In this document: positions 9,857 through 21,581 of the stretch, one piece after another
Layout: each line of letters opens with the position of its first letter
How positions within the stretch are numbered: position 1 is the stretch's first letter
Assembly: GCA_949358305.1 (NCBI GenBank)
Contig: OX442322.1
Span: forward strand, 3,162,001 to 3,226,000
Reading direction: 5' to 3'
Source: Strigamia acuminata
Taxonomy: Eukaryota > Arthropoda > Chilopoda > Geophilomorpha > Linotaeniidae
Length of the DNA stretch: 64,000 nt
Position numbers and translations under genes: made by a program
The notes under the pieces: model-generated
Told to the model about the DNA's origin: nothing
Databases searched by the model: none
The model's input: the letters and a program-made list of their open reading frames with translations, nothing else

Positions 9857-11757
9857 TGTGACGGTGACGACCACAACTCCCATTTAACAATGGTACCGGG
9901 AAGAGATCGCAATAAATAAACAGTGAATACAATACGAGATAAATACAAGACAGTTTATTGTTGGCAAACAATATGGATGAGCTAAATTATACATAGGACT
10001 AATGCCGACATTTGGCAAGTTAAATCAGCTATTAAACTATACAAAGAATTGGCCAACTGGCCCTAGAATAATATCACTACGGGTCTGGAATATGGGAGCG
10101 GTTTCCCCATCGCTCGACCTGATTATAGATGTCATCTTAAGCCGGATGGCTGTGTCCTGGAGTCCGATACGGCTTCGCTGGTTTCCTTGGTTCGCTGTGT
10201 AAACTATCGCACGTCGATAAATCGAATGATCTGAGCATTGCGGTTGACTTTGTCTGCACCGCCACAACTTTGGGAGGATATTGGTGTAAGTAAATGTATT
10301 CATTTACTTATCAATATTCCACTTATGAATTATATTTAATTCATATCGTTGTGAATTCTTATTTAGATATTTCGGGAATAAGTTGTCGTCAACTTATCGG
10401 TTATATTGAGTTCAATATGAGATTAAGTCTTCTGACTTGATTTTGGTCCAACTGGTTGTCGAGTTTAAGTTTTGCTGTTATAAATAAAATGAAGATTAAG
10501 CTTCCCGTCGCAACACACAATTGCCATCGATTAGAATATACGCCTTGCCATGCAGAACGGTATCAAGCGTCCCCGGCGTCGCAGCACGGTCGTCCATCGA
10601 GTGGTTGACGGTACCACGTACACAGGGGTCGATAGCTCGCGGCTCCGCACAGCAGTTTTATCTCTCGCGGTACTAATAATAGACCGACTGCTTTGGCATC
10701 GAATACCATGAGAATCAGCTTGCCAAACACTTGGTGCTACTCGTGGTTACTGTAAAACAGACTGCTTTGGCACCATCAGGTGAAGGAACCGATTCTCAAC
10801 AATACCGATGCTACTCGTGGTAACGGAATACGTTCATACCGAAAAAGACAACTTGGTCCTGTCCGGAGGATACTGAATTGCACAACGGCGGGTTCTCCTT
10901 CGGCGTCGCAACCGTAGACTGTAACATTTATGCAACATAATAATCCCAGCACTTCGACTTCAATTGCCGGCGGTGGCATGATTCTGTAGAATCATGCAAC
11001 GGTTCTTTGCGAATAAATCAACAAAGAACCAAAAGGTTTTTTTACGTGAACAACGAATCATATTTCTTAAGTAACAATACCAAACAGAAAATAATCAAAC
11101 AGAGCTGCAGAATGGCCGGTTGTTTGGGTTTATATAACCTGACTGGATTAAGGATTAATCCAGTTATCCAATTGGAACATGGGTTCCACGAATCCCTCCA
11201 ATCCCGTATCACCGGAAGTGGATACGGAGGAACAATGTGCTAATTCTCACCACAACCGGAACTGGATACCCAGGACCGGAAATGGATCCACCAATCAGAT
11301 CTATTGGTTGATCGATTGATCACCAAATGTCCTGTCCCGCAGAAAATGGAAGTTACATTGTATTTAACAATGTCAGATACTTAATATATATTTATATTAA
11401 TATTTAACACAATTTATTCACTTGATTAAATATACGTTTATATTTAATCATGAGGTTTTCAAGTTCGTATTCGAATTTATCGCTAATTGCGATCGCGCCA
11501 TCTAGTGGCAATATGGAGCATTGACAAATGCGGGTTTTAGCAGACGAATCTTCGTAATTATGCCGTGATACTTTAGTATCATGTGGAAATTAGTGTTTAT
11601 TCTTAATAAACGAACATCTTTGTATTTGAAACATCATAAATGACTTTATTCTAGACATTTATCAGTTTTACACAGAATATTGTAAAAATACCATCATATT
11701 GGCGCAACAGCGCTTTCTTGATAGAAAATAGGCATTTATAGCCATTGTAAACCGTCA
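9857..11757 (-). repeat. Element B 3' LTR
   Basis: Plus strand TGTGACGGTG to AACCGTCA. It carries the CTCF-like motif GCCACTAGATGGCGC (minus sense) at 11495-11509. Small open frames inside it recur identically in the other LTR and look non-coding. Confidence 0.93.
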
Positions 11758-12342
11758 TACATCCCCCTTAATAACACAACTATATAATATTTTATAGAGT
11801 TTTCGTTATTCTCCTAATTAGCATAAATGCTATTTTCGGACTTGATGTATCTTGGAGATACTGTGACTTCCAATTTCGAATTTGAGTTTACATAAACTAA
11901 CTTGAATTATCTAAGTTCTGGATTTCTGCCGAAATAATCTTTTCTAATAGCCTAAATTCAAGTCCAGAATTTATTTCCAAGTCTTCTTTTTGAAGAAACT
12001 TTCGTCATACATAAAATCATCATTTGTGTTATCACAAAATATTTATTTCATATGCCTAGTCAGATGTATTGCTATAAATATACAATAATAGCTTTCGGAT
12101 GATAAGAGTTGACAATTAAGAATCAAAATGTCCCCCTTAATTGTCATGACCGGAGTCACTTGGTATTCTTTGTACAATTGACTAATTTAATTAAACTAGT
12201 TGTCTTAATAATGTAGCATTACCTTTCAAAATTTTGTTAATTCTAACTTTTATATTTTGTTCCCCTTTTCTTTAGAAAACGAGGTCATGATTTATAGAGA
12301 AAGGATTTTTCTGTTACTCTGAAATCGGGAAATCTTTTGATC
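11758..12342 (-). other. Element B 3' untranslated region with polypurine tract
   Basis: The minus strand reads AAGGGGGATGTA directly before the LTR (plus 11758-11769). The rest is AT-rich and holds no gene. Confidence 0.75.
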
Positions 12343-13638
12343 TTACATTTTGTGTTGAGAAAGCTTCTCAAATAAGTCGGACATAGACTTATTAATAACT
12401 GCAGTTATTCTGTTTTCCATTTCCGTAAACCGTTGTTCTAATACTTCGGTGGTGACCCAATTTTGTCGGGGTCGTTTAAATGAGTCTTTTGACACATTTG
12501 AATAATCAAAATTTTTACGTTGGTCATTAAATTTTCGTTTAGACCATGTGGGACAATCTTGTTTGGTATGTCCCGGTTGTTTACAATGAAAACATTTCCT
12601 GACATAAGTGAAGGTGGCCTCTTGTGAATTTGTAGCTTCAGGAACAGAATGGTGTAAGCCAGTCTCACCATATTTATATTTGTTGGTCTCATTGCTGGTT
12701 GAACTAGTATTAAACCGACTGAGCAAGACTTTTTCAACTTTCGGTTTTGTGATGAAAGTATTCTTTTCCTGAGACGTTCCATCGAACGGTCCTCTTATTT
12801 GAGTAGTTGAAACTATTGTTTTTGTACTCGTATCGTGTTGGTAATACTTTTCCAAGGGAAAAAGAGTTTGTTTGAACCTTTTCCGATTTGAAATGGGTTT
12901 TAGGTAGAATTGTCTTGGCTGGGGACTCTTCTTGGTAGACAAATCATACGTCCGCAAACATGAGTTTGTGATCGGCGATCGGGCACGTTGTTGTACGTTA
13001 TTTGACTGCAAATGTTTGTTTGGAGTCCGAATATCTTTCCTTTGCGTTGATATTGGTGGCCCAAAACTTTTGTTTACGGTTCCCAATTCTTTTGATAGCG
13101 GTAGGTTAATCGACAGATTAAGGCTAGCCACATATCGTTGTGCTTCAGCTGGATTAGCATATCGAACTGAAATTAGCTGATCTCGATTGTAAACGAGTTT
13201 TAATTTGTTCTGAACAACCGACTGGTTAGTTAACGAACTCTCTGGATGAGAATTATTAGGTTTATAATTCTCTTCCCCCTTATCTACCGAATTAGGTGGT
13301 TTAAACTTTTCTAACTTAGATCCCCTACTGGATGTTTGAAACATAGTATGAGAATCTTGATTCACTAAGTTTCGGCTGTATGTTTGTGGATTCCGTACTG
13401 GATCTTGATGTGAAGATTGAGATTGGGTACGATCTCGCCAGTTCCTAGCTTTTACATAGTCTGAAGCTTCGATTATATTTTTAAACTTGGTTTTATCCAG
13501 TCCATGACGATTACAATACAGAGTAAAATGATCGGGAATCTTTTCTGTTTGATCGCCAAGTGGTACAGAACTTAAATTTAAGTTTGTCTGCTTATTATTT
13601 CCTTTTGGATCGATCATATTCAATGGTTTTTGAGCCAT
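12343..13638 (-). CDS. gag: Element B capsid-less Gag
   Basis: 431 codons from the ATG at 13638. The N-terminus has a YCNRHGLD...EASDYV block that aligns with the N-terminal blocks of A gag (YCRHFNLD...EAKQYM) and C gag. The C-terminus has a zinc knuckle, CFHCKQPGHTKQDC, then RPRQNWVTTEVLEQR, also matching A and C. The roughly 200-residue capsid segment present in A and C is absent. In its place is a Ser/Thr/Asn/Lys-rich stretch of low similarity. The frame is nevertheless fully open. It may serve in RNA binding or packaging within A-type particles (inference). Confidence 0.8.
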   Translation of the reverse strand: MAQKPLNMIDPKGNNKQTNLNLSSVPLGDQTEKIPDHFTLYCNRHGLDKTKFKNIIEASDYVKARNWRDRTQSQSSHQDPVRNPQTYSRNLVNQDSHTMFQTSSRGSKLEKFKPPNSVDKGEENYKPNNSHPESSLTNQSVVQNKLKLVYNRDQLISVRYANPAEAQRYVASLNLSINLPLSKELGTVNKSFGPPISTQRKDIRTPNKHLQSNNVQQRARSPITNSCLRTYDLSTKKSPQPRQFYLKPISNRKRFKQTLFPLEKYYQHDTSTKTIVSTTQIRGPFDGTSQEKNTFITKPKVEKVLLSRFNTSSTSNETNKYKYGETGLHHSVPEATNSQEATFTYVRKCFHCKQPGHTKQDCPTWSKRKFNDQRKNFDYSNVSKDSFKRPRQNWVTTEVLEQRFTEMENRITAVINKSMSDLFEKLSQHKM

Positions 13639-16600
13639 AAAAAAATTCAAAATCTGACGATTTTAATTCTTTAATTTATAAAGAAGACGAATATAATACA
13701 CTTTTCAACAAGAAACACTTCTAAACTTTACTTTTGACAAAATAAAATTAAACTTCGCGTTTGTTTGACACGTGTTAGCTTTTGCAGGTTACACGGCACA
13801 CAAAATTCGAATCGTGACTGAAATCGGGACGGCGTGGTCAAGATGACTCTGGAACACGTCTTCTGGTCTGGTCTGGATGCGAATGATCAGTATCTGATCT
13901 GGTCCTCCTTTAATAGCAGGGGGCTGGGGATCCCTAGATCTCCCAACTTCTGATTGGCGGATGTTAGTGTCGGCCAATGGTATAAAGGACGTTACATCTA
14001 TTTAGTAGTTCTCTACTAAGTCCGTTCCCTTCGAGATTCAATTTTACCGATAAAATAAAATTCCTTCGGGAAGACATTCGTAAAATATTGTATTTTTCAA
14101 ATGAAAATAAAATAAACTTACTTCAATCTTCTTGAACTTTGGGATTTTTACCAATCCAAATAATTAAATAACTTTTCTTCAAAAAATATTTTTCTTTTAA
14201 TTATTCCGTTAGTGTGTGATATCGTTACAACCACAACTTTAATAAAGTTTTCTCAAACTCTCAATTTTTCTTATTCTTATTCAATTATCGTTCAAATAAT
14301 CATTCCTTTGTAATTGAAATCTATTTTCGATTCCCAACATTGTGTATTCATTTCCAATAGGAAGAATAATTTGACCAAGTCTTTACTTTTTCGGGTTTAA
14401 ATTCCATTTTTCGAGTGTGAAAAAAATAAATTTTCACCATCCATCTCCCCCTTTTTTAACAAATTTTTTTAACAAATAAAAATTCGTTAAAATTCTTTAA
14501 ATTTGTTTTGCGAGAAAAATTATCTAATTCTCTAATCTTCCAAAAGAAAATATTCGAAATTTTACTTTAAACGATAAAGTTATTGGTACAAATGTGTACT
14601 TGTTTTTCGGGAGAAAACTATTCGACAATCCTTTAGACTTTTGGGTAAAAATTATTCATCAAATCTTTCTTTTTTGATGACAATTGCTTTGATTTTTCGA
14701 AAGAAAATATCTAGCTAAATTCCACTTTTCCTGAGCGGACAATTGTTTTCACAATTAGTTATTCCTTTGCGATATTTACGAAGGACGTGTCTTTGATTAT
14801 TCGTTTTAATAATTTTCGTCCCCCTTATCTCTAATAACGAGATGTTTTTGCAGAGATCTTTTATCTTTTGAATGAAAGAATATTTAAATCTCAATTGTCG
14901 TAAATACCTTCATCTGCTGCAGCATTTCCTCAATTTGAACTTTTCAAATGAAAAGACAAATCTGGAGAACTTTCACTGTCAAACTTCTATTCCTATCGCG
15001 CCAAAATTCGTAATTCACTGGTTTGGAATTCCGTATAACACGTGACACAATAACAGTATCGATGTCACAATTAAGCAGTTTACTACTCGGTCCGCGCGAG
15101 GACATGTAAATTACTTTTTTCCGATAAAAATAATTTTTCTTTGAAAAATATTTGAAATTGATTTTTCACAACTACTTTTGAATGAAATAAAATGAAGTTA
15201 TTCCAACTTTTCGTTAATTGCTCACACATAACATTCCCTTTACTGTGGGATTTGCATCGAAATTCCATTTTTAAAGAACCTTTCTTTTACTTATCGCAAA
15301 TAAAACATATTCAATCGTTTTTCTGATTAAACTTTAACACGTAAATTACGAACGAAATATATGACGACATTCCATTAACCTTTAGGAAAATTGACTAAAT
15401 TCTTAATTTTTAGAGAAAAATAATGTATCTAGAATCTTTCCTTTTCCGAATAAAATCTATGTTCAAAATAGAAGATAAATCTTGTGCAATTCTTAGTTTT
15501 TTCGAATGGAAAAATACAACTTTTCATCAGCGGTGATTTATTTGATTTTTCCGAAAGAAAAATAATTACTTTGAAACTTATTTTCTTCGTTTAAATCAGC
15601 TATCTGATTTTAAAGCTTCAATCCAATCAAAAAATATTCGCTCCGTAAATATTTCATGTGGCAAAGTTCATAGCCACAAATGGATTTGTTATTCCGGTTT
15701 TAAGAAATCATGTGGGAAAATGTCCGATTAGATTACTAAAAATATTCGTTGTTTTTCAAACAGCTAAATTTCATTTAGAAATTCTCAAAATTTGGGAGAC
15801 CCAAATATCGTTGGAAACTTAAAACACTGTTAAATTTCCGAAAGGAAAGATTGAATGAAATCCTTTTACTTTTCCGAGGGAAAGCGTTTATCGTGATTCG
15901 TAACTTTCAATGTAAAAAATACTATTCTATGTGGTCGGCAACTTCATTCGCCGCCATTTTATATTTTCTTAATTTCCATTGTCCCGAAGGAAAAAATGTA
16001 CTTTTTGTGAAAATAGTTAATTCCTTCAAATAAAGGTAATATTCATTTCGATTTGCAAATCTTTTCTGCGAAATGGAGTGTGTTGTTTTTCTCCAACAAC
16101 TAAATTATCTTTGGTACCGATGGCAGTGGAAAAATTAGTTCGCGACACTTAAATAAATCTCTACGAACCTTCTGTAACATTTCTCCGCTGTCTTTTATCT
16201 GTTGTCCGCCATAATTTCCAAGCATTCGTTCGCACCTTGCGTTGAAGGTTTGAGTAGCTTCCCTGCTGCGTTTGATACGGAGATCGACGCGTATTGCTAT
16301 GGCGCGTGGTCGCTGGCTATCGGTGTCGACGTACAGTTACAAGAAACTTAATTTCTTGTAAATATTTCCAAATAGTTGCGGTGTTTTCTTCGTTTTAACT
16401 TTTCAGGTGGAAAGATAAATTCGTAAGAAGTCCGCCTTCTAAACTTGTATGTTTTTAGCTTTTCGAAATAAAACAAACTTCGAAAAAAAATATCTGTATT
16501 CTTATTTCACTCGAAACTTTTTTGATTTCTTATTTAAAATACTTCGTATTCCTTAAATTGTCGAACGAAAATAGTAAAGAGAGTTCACTAAACGTTTCCA

Positions 16601-16640
16601 TTTCGTCAGTTTAACTTTTCACATGAAAATATAAACTGAA
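13639..16640 (-). other. Element B long leader with dense short hairpins
   Basis: About 3 kb without a supported ORF. Every 50-150 bases there is an imperfect inverted repeat of the form TTTTC-N(3-6)-GAAAA. Examples start near 14092, 14602, 14692, 14941, 15501, 15546, 15834, 15868, 16401, 16461 and 16616. The same style occurs in A's leader. Confidence 0.6.
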
Positions 16641-17633
16641 AATCTATTTGTCTGTTTTAACTAAAATTTTTTAGTTAATATCGGATTCAAGATTCGCTTT
16701 TGCAATTCGATCGAATTAATTTGCAACCTATTTCAGTGATCGTGTGATAGGTCTATAACTTCCGAAATTCCTAGTTAAAGGACTGTTTTGGTGTTTCTCA
16801 AGAAAATAAACATGGTTTGAAACTTGTCTGTTTTTTAACTAAATCTTTTAGTTAAATATTTATCTCAAAATTCACTTTTACAATTCTATCGAATTTAATT
16901 GCAACCTAATCTCGGTGGGACCTCCACGTGTGAGATTAGGTGGTAGTCTTTGAAATCCCTAAAATTTTCAAACGAAAATAATGAAGGAAAATCTACTACG
17001 TATTTCTATTTCATCAGTTTAACTTCTTCACATGGAAATATAAACTGAAAATTTAATCTGTCTATTTTTAACTTAAATCTTTTAGTTAAATATTTATCTC
17101 CAATATTCACTGTTGCAATTCAATCGAATTTAATTGCAACCTAATCTCGGTGGGACCTCCACGTGTGAGATTAGGTGGTAGTCTTTGAAATCCCTAAAAT
17201 CTTCAAACGAAAATAATGAAGGAAAATCTACTACGTATTTCTATTTCATCAGTTTAACTTCTTCACATGGAAATATAAACTGAAAATTTAATCTGTCTAT
17301 TTTTAACTTAAATCTTTTAGTTAAATATTTATCTCCAATATTCACTGTTGCAATTCAATCGAATTTAATTGCAACCTAATCTCGGTGGGACCTCCACGTG
17401 TGAGATTAGGTGGTAGTCTTTGAAATCCCTAAAATCTTCAAACGAAAATAATGAAGGAAAATCTACTACGTATTTCTATTTCATCAGTTTAACTTCTTCA
17501 CATGGAAATATAAACTGAAAATTTAATCTGTCTATTTTTAACTTAAATCTTTTAGTTAAATATTTATCTCCAATATTCACTGTTGCAATTCAATCGAATT
17601 TAATTGCAACCTAATCTCGGTGGGACCTCCACG
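16640..17633 (-). repeat. 235-bp tandem repeats carrying extra primer-binding sites
   Basis: Tandem units with exact 235-bp spacing, preceded by a degenerate unit near 16640-16800. Each repeats the Gln PBS: 16908-16926, 17143-17161, 17378-17396 and the functional one at 17613-17631. Each decoy is also followed on the plus strand by CGTGTGA, the first bases of the adjoining LTR, so the unit arose from the LTR-PBS junction. Confidence 0.88.
17613..17631 (-). promoter_or_regulatory. Element B primer-binding site (tRNA-Gln)
   Basis: The minus strand reads TGGAGGTCCCACCGAGATT two bases after the LTR. It is complementary to the 3' end of animal tRNA-Gln as remembered. Confidence 0.8.
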
Positions 17634-19534
17634 TGTGACGGTGACGACCACAACTCCCATTTAACAATGGTACCGGGAAGAGATCGCAATAAATAAACAG
17701 TGAATACAATACGAGATAAATACAAGACAGTTTATTGTTGGCAAACAATATGGATGAGCTAAATTATACATAGGACTAATGCCGACATTTGGCAAGTTAA
17801 ATCAGCTATTAAACTATACAAAGAATTGGCCAACTGGCCCTAGAATAATATCACTACGGGTCTGGAATATGGGAGCGGTTTCCCCATCGCTCGACCTGAT
17901 TATAGATGTCATCTTAAGCCGGATGGCTGTGTCCTGGAGTCCGATACGGCTTCGCTGGTTTCCTTGGTTCGCTGTGTAAACTATCGCACGTCGATAAATC
18001 GAATGATCTGAGCATTGCGGTTGACTTTGTCTGCACCGCCACAACTTTGGGAGGATATTGGTGTAAGTAAATGTATTCATTTACTTATCAATATTCCACT
18101 TATGAATTATATTTAATTCATATCGTTGTGAATTCTTATTTAGATATTTCGGGAATAAGTTGTCGTCAACTTATCGGTTATATTGAGTTCAATATGAGAT
18201 TAAGTCTTCTGACTTGATTTTGGTCCAACTGGTTGTCGAGTTTAAGTTTTGCTGTTATAAATAAAATGAAGATTAAGCTTCCCGTCGCAACACACAATTG
18301 CCATCGATTAGAATATACGCCTTGCCATGCAGAACGGTATCAAGCGTCCCCGGCGTCGCAGCACGGTCGTCCATCGAGTGGTTGACGGTACCACGTACAC
18401 AGGGGTCGATAGCTCGCGGCTCCGCACAGCAGTTTTATCTCTCGCGGTACTAATAATAGACCGACTGCTTTGGCATCGAATACCATGAGAATCAGCTTGC
18501 CAAACACTTGGTGCTACTCGTGGTTACTGTAAAACAGACTGCTTTGGCACCATCAGGTGAAGGAACCGATTCTCAACAATACCGATGCTACTCGTGGTAA
18601 CGGAATACGTTCATACCGAAAAAGACAACTTGGTCCTGTCCGGAGGATACTGAATTGCACAACGGCGGGTTCTCCTTCGGCGTCGCAACCGTAGACTGTA
18701 ACATTTATGCAACATAATAATCCCAGCACTTCGACTTCAATTGCCGGCGGTGGCATGATTCTGTAGAATCATGCAACGGTTCTTTGCGAATAAATCAACA
18801 AAGAACCAAAAGGTTTTTTTACGTGAACAACGAATCATATTTCTTAAGTAACAATACCAAACAGAAAATAATCAAACAGAGCTGCAGAATGGCCGGTTGT
18901 TTGGGTTTATATAACCTGACTGGATTAAGGATTAATCCAGTTATCCAATTGGAACATGGGTTCCACGAATCCCTCCAATCCCGTATCACCGGAAGTGGAT
19001 ACGGAGGAACAATGTGCTAATTCTCACCACAACCGGAACTGGATACCCAGGACCGGAAATGGATCCACCAATCAGATCTATTGGTTGATCGATTGATCAC
19101 CAAATGTCCTGTCCCGCAGAAAATGGAAGTTACATTGTATTTAACAATGTCAGATACTTAATATATATTTATATTAATATTTAACACAATTTATTCACTT
19201 GATTAAATATACGTTTATATTTAATCATGAGGTTTTCAAGTTCGTATTCGAATTTATCGCTAATTGCGATCGCGCCATCTAGTGGCAATATGGAGCATTG
19301 ACAAATGCGGGTTTTAGCAGACGAATCTTCGTAATTATGCCGTGATACTTTAGTATCATGTGGAAATTAGTGTTTATTCTTAATAAACGAACATCTTTGT
19401 ATTTGAAACATCATAAATGACTTTATTCTAGACATTTATCAGTTTTACACAGAATATTGTAAAAATACCATCATATTGGCGCAACAGCGCTTTCTTGATA
19501 GAAAATAGGCATTTATAGCCATTGTAAACCGTCA
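17634..19534 (-). repeat. Element B 5' LTR
   Basis: Same 1901-bp sequence as 9857-11757 as far as I compared. CTCF-like motif at 19272-19286. Confidence 0.93.
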
Positions 19535-20109
19535 TATCTCCTCGGCGGAATTTCCTGTTCCAACACTAGCGGGAGTGCAGGAATAGGCGGTTGATTTCGC
19601 CGTTCAGGGACGGTGGTCTGCGACTCGTTCGCGACTTTGTCCACTACCGATGGTCGTTGTACGTTGTCCGTACGCTCAACCAGTAGGAGTTCATCTGACT
19701 TTGGAGTCGATGCACGTGGTTCCGTCGTTTGTTCCTTACTTGGAGAAGTAGGATTAACGACTCGTAATGGAGGTGGAGCGGGTGGCGGGTCACGCGACTT
19801 CTCGTAAGTTGCCGGCGGCCCTCCGTTGATACCTCCGCGGTTCAGTTCCAACTCGTTCGCTGATCGGCCGGAACGGTCGGACGAACCTCCCGGCTGTTGA
19901 TTGCGAGCCATATACTGTTTGGCTTCGGTCAGCGAACCGAAGAAACGTACATCTAAATTGAAGTGGCGACAATACGCCCGCAAATCCTCGTCGGCGTCGT
20001 ACTGCGTGCTTTCCTCCGTTATAGGAGTAAGCTGGTTCCGCGATTGATTCTCGTCCTCCTGATCTCTCGTTTGATTCAGGGTGTCGAATAAATTACGATG
20101 ATGTGTCAT
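19535..20109 (-). pseudogene. gag: Element A Gag, N-terminal part
   Basis: Begins at ATG 20109 (MTHHRNLF); the open frame upstream has no better start. It contains the conserved block AYCRHFNLD...EAKQYM and a Pro/Arg-rich segment. It is cut at 19535 by B; the capsid and zinc knuckle continue at 9856. Codons run on into B's LTR for a few residues before a stop. Confidence 0.85.
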
Positions 20110-21561
20110 GATATTTTTGTTCAAAAATATGAAAACACAAAGTGAAAAGTTGAAAAATTGGCGATAGATTCGGTGTGAGATTACGTACCGTTTAGTACGT
20201 AACCGACAAAATCGAACAACAACAAAAATTGGCGATAGGTTCGGTGTTAAAACGTGTACTGTGGGGTACACGAAAAACAACAAGAAAATAACGCCCAAAA
20301 AATAGATTGGAGTACGAAGGATTTTAATACAACACTAGCGCGGAGAAACAGTCACGCCTAAATTAAAACTAGAGAAAGAATAGTACAACTGATTCTTTAA
20401 ACTTGGTGTGGGCAAAACACACTTAAACTACAAAAATGAAATACACTTTTTATATTAAACTAGCGCTTAGGAAGGTGCGCTTTAAACTACAATGTTTTAA
20501 CAAAATTACACTTAACTTTACGGCTTTTTCGGATGCAAACTGGTCCAAACGAACAAGGTGGTCACGGTCCAAAATGGTGGTCAAGAGACGTCCAGTCAGT
20601 GTGGATGCAAGAATGCAAGTGGTCTTCACACTTCCCAAAAAATGAATTTTGGGGGTTAATCCGTTCAGTGGGATTGGACGAATGAAAAAATGACACATTT
20701 GACGTGTGTCAATCATTCATCACCCAACAATGCATTTCCTTTTCTGGATATGCCACCCACTGAGTTTTGGTCCAAATTCTTTTCGAGAATTTGAACTTTG
20801 CCATTCTTGTCAGCAAGATTAACCTGTTTTTTAAAACAAGTCAAAATCGCCTATTCTCCACAGCTGCTTGACAATCTCCAGTCTCTTTGTAAAGAGAAAA
20901 TTGTTTTTTATTTCCTTTCGGGAAATAATCACAAAATACTACCATTAGCCACATTTTTGGTGAGAAAATATGACCTTTTCAGACTACCATCCAAGTGTCG
21001 TTAACTTTTCTTATAAAAAGTTAAAGTTCAAGCATTTTGATTAGAAATAACTTAAACAATGGACAGCATCGTAAATTCTTCGAGTTGTAGAAACTTCTGT
21101 TTGTTTGTCGAGCGTCAAAACTTTTTATTCAAAAGGATTGACCCAACAAACGTCTGGCACATTTATTTATATTTTTCGCGAAATAATAAATAACGTACGG
21201 TAGTCTACTTGTTACACATTCTTGTGAGAAAAATGCAACTAGACTCGGGAAACAATGTTCAAATAATATTTCGATTAAAATATTACCGACACTGTGAAAT
21301 TTGTAATTATATTTTTCTTTTTCGAGAGAAAATACAACAAACAAATCAATAATCGTAATTTTCTCGTTAAAGAAAATCACAACACGAACAAAACGGTTAT
21401 AAATTTCTTTTTCAAGAAAATTTACAACGCGGACATTTAGTTATAATTTTCTGGTTAGAAAAAAAAATACAACTCAGCCATAATTTTCTTGGTAAAGAAA
21501 AATTACAACAAAAATGTCAAAATTCAAAATTTTACCTAAGTTCACTTTTAGCTTGCAACCT
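20110..21561 (-). other. Element A 5' leader
   Basis: No supported gene. From about 20900 to 21500 it holds eight or more short imperfect hairpins of the TTTTC...GAAAA type, for example near 20915, 21170, 21310, 21355, 21405, 21450 and 21485, resembling B's leader. Confidence 0.6.
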
Positions 21562-21579
21562 ATCTCGGTAGAACCTCCA
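21562..21579 (-). promoter_or_regulatory. Element A primer-binding site (tRNA-Gln)
   Basis: The minus strand reads TGGAGGTTCTACCGAGAT, two bases from the LTR end and complementary to the tRNA-Gln 3' end. Confidence 0.82.
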
Positions 21580-21581
21580 CG

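Larger units (their letters stand above)
9857..19534 (-). mobile_element. Element B: non-autonomous gypsy-like LTR element nested in A gag
   Basis: Two 1901-bp LTRs (9857-11757 and 17634-19534) look identical in every part I compared, so insertion is very recent. Flanks are ACTCTC and TATCTC; a 6-bp target site with two mismatches is the reading that restores the gag frame of A. The interior has PBS, a 4-kb leader, a capsid-less gag ORF and a polypurine tract, but no protease, RT or integrase. It shares LTR start TGTGACG, Gln PBS and PPT style with A, so A-type enzymes are the likely helpers (inference). Confidence 0.92.

Noticed and set aside
9857-9948. N-terminal extension of the A gag frame reading out of B's LTR
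   Set aside because: Created by the insertion; the real N-terminus lies at 20109 on the other side of B.
10002-11243. ORFs inside B's LTR repeated at 17779-19020
   Set aside because: Identical because the LTRs are identical; no domain, and LTRs rarely code.
16908-17631. Regular 235-bp repeats considered as a CRISPR-like or satellite array
   Set aside because: Unit length, lack of repeat-spacer structure and PBS content show a duplicated LTR-PBS junction in a retroelement.
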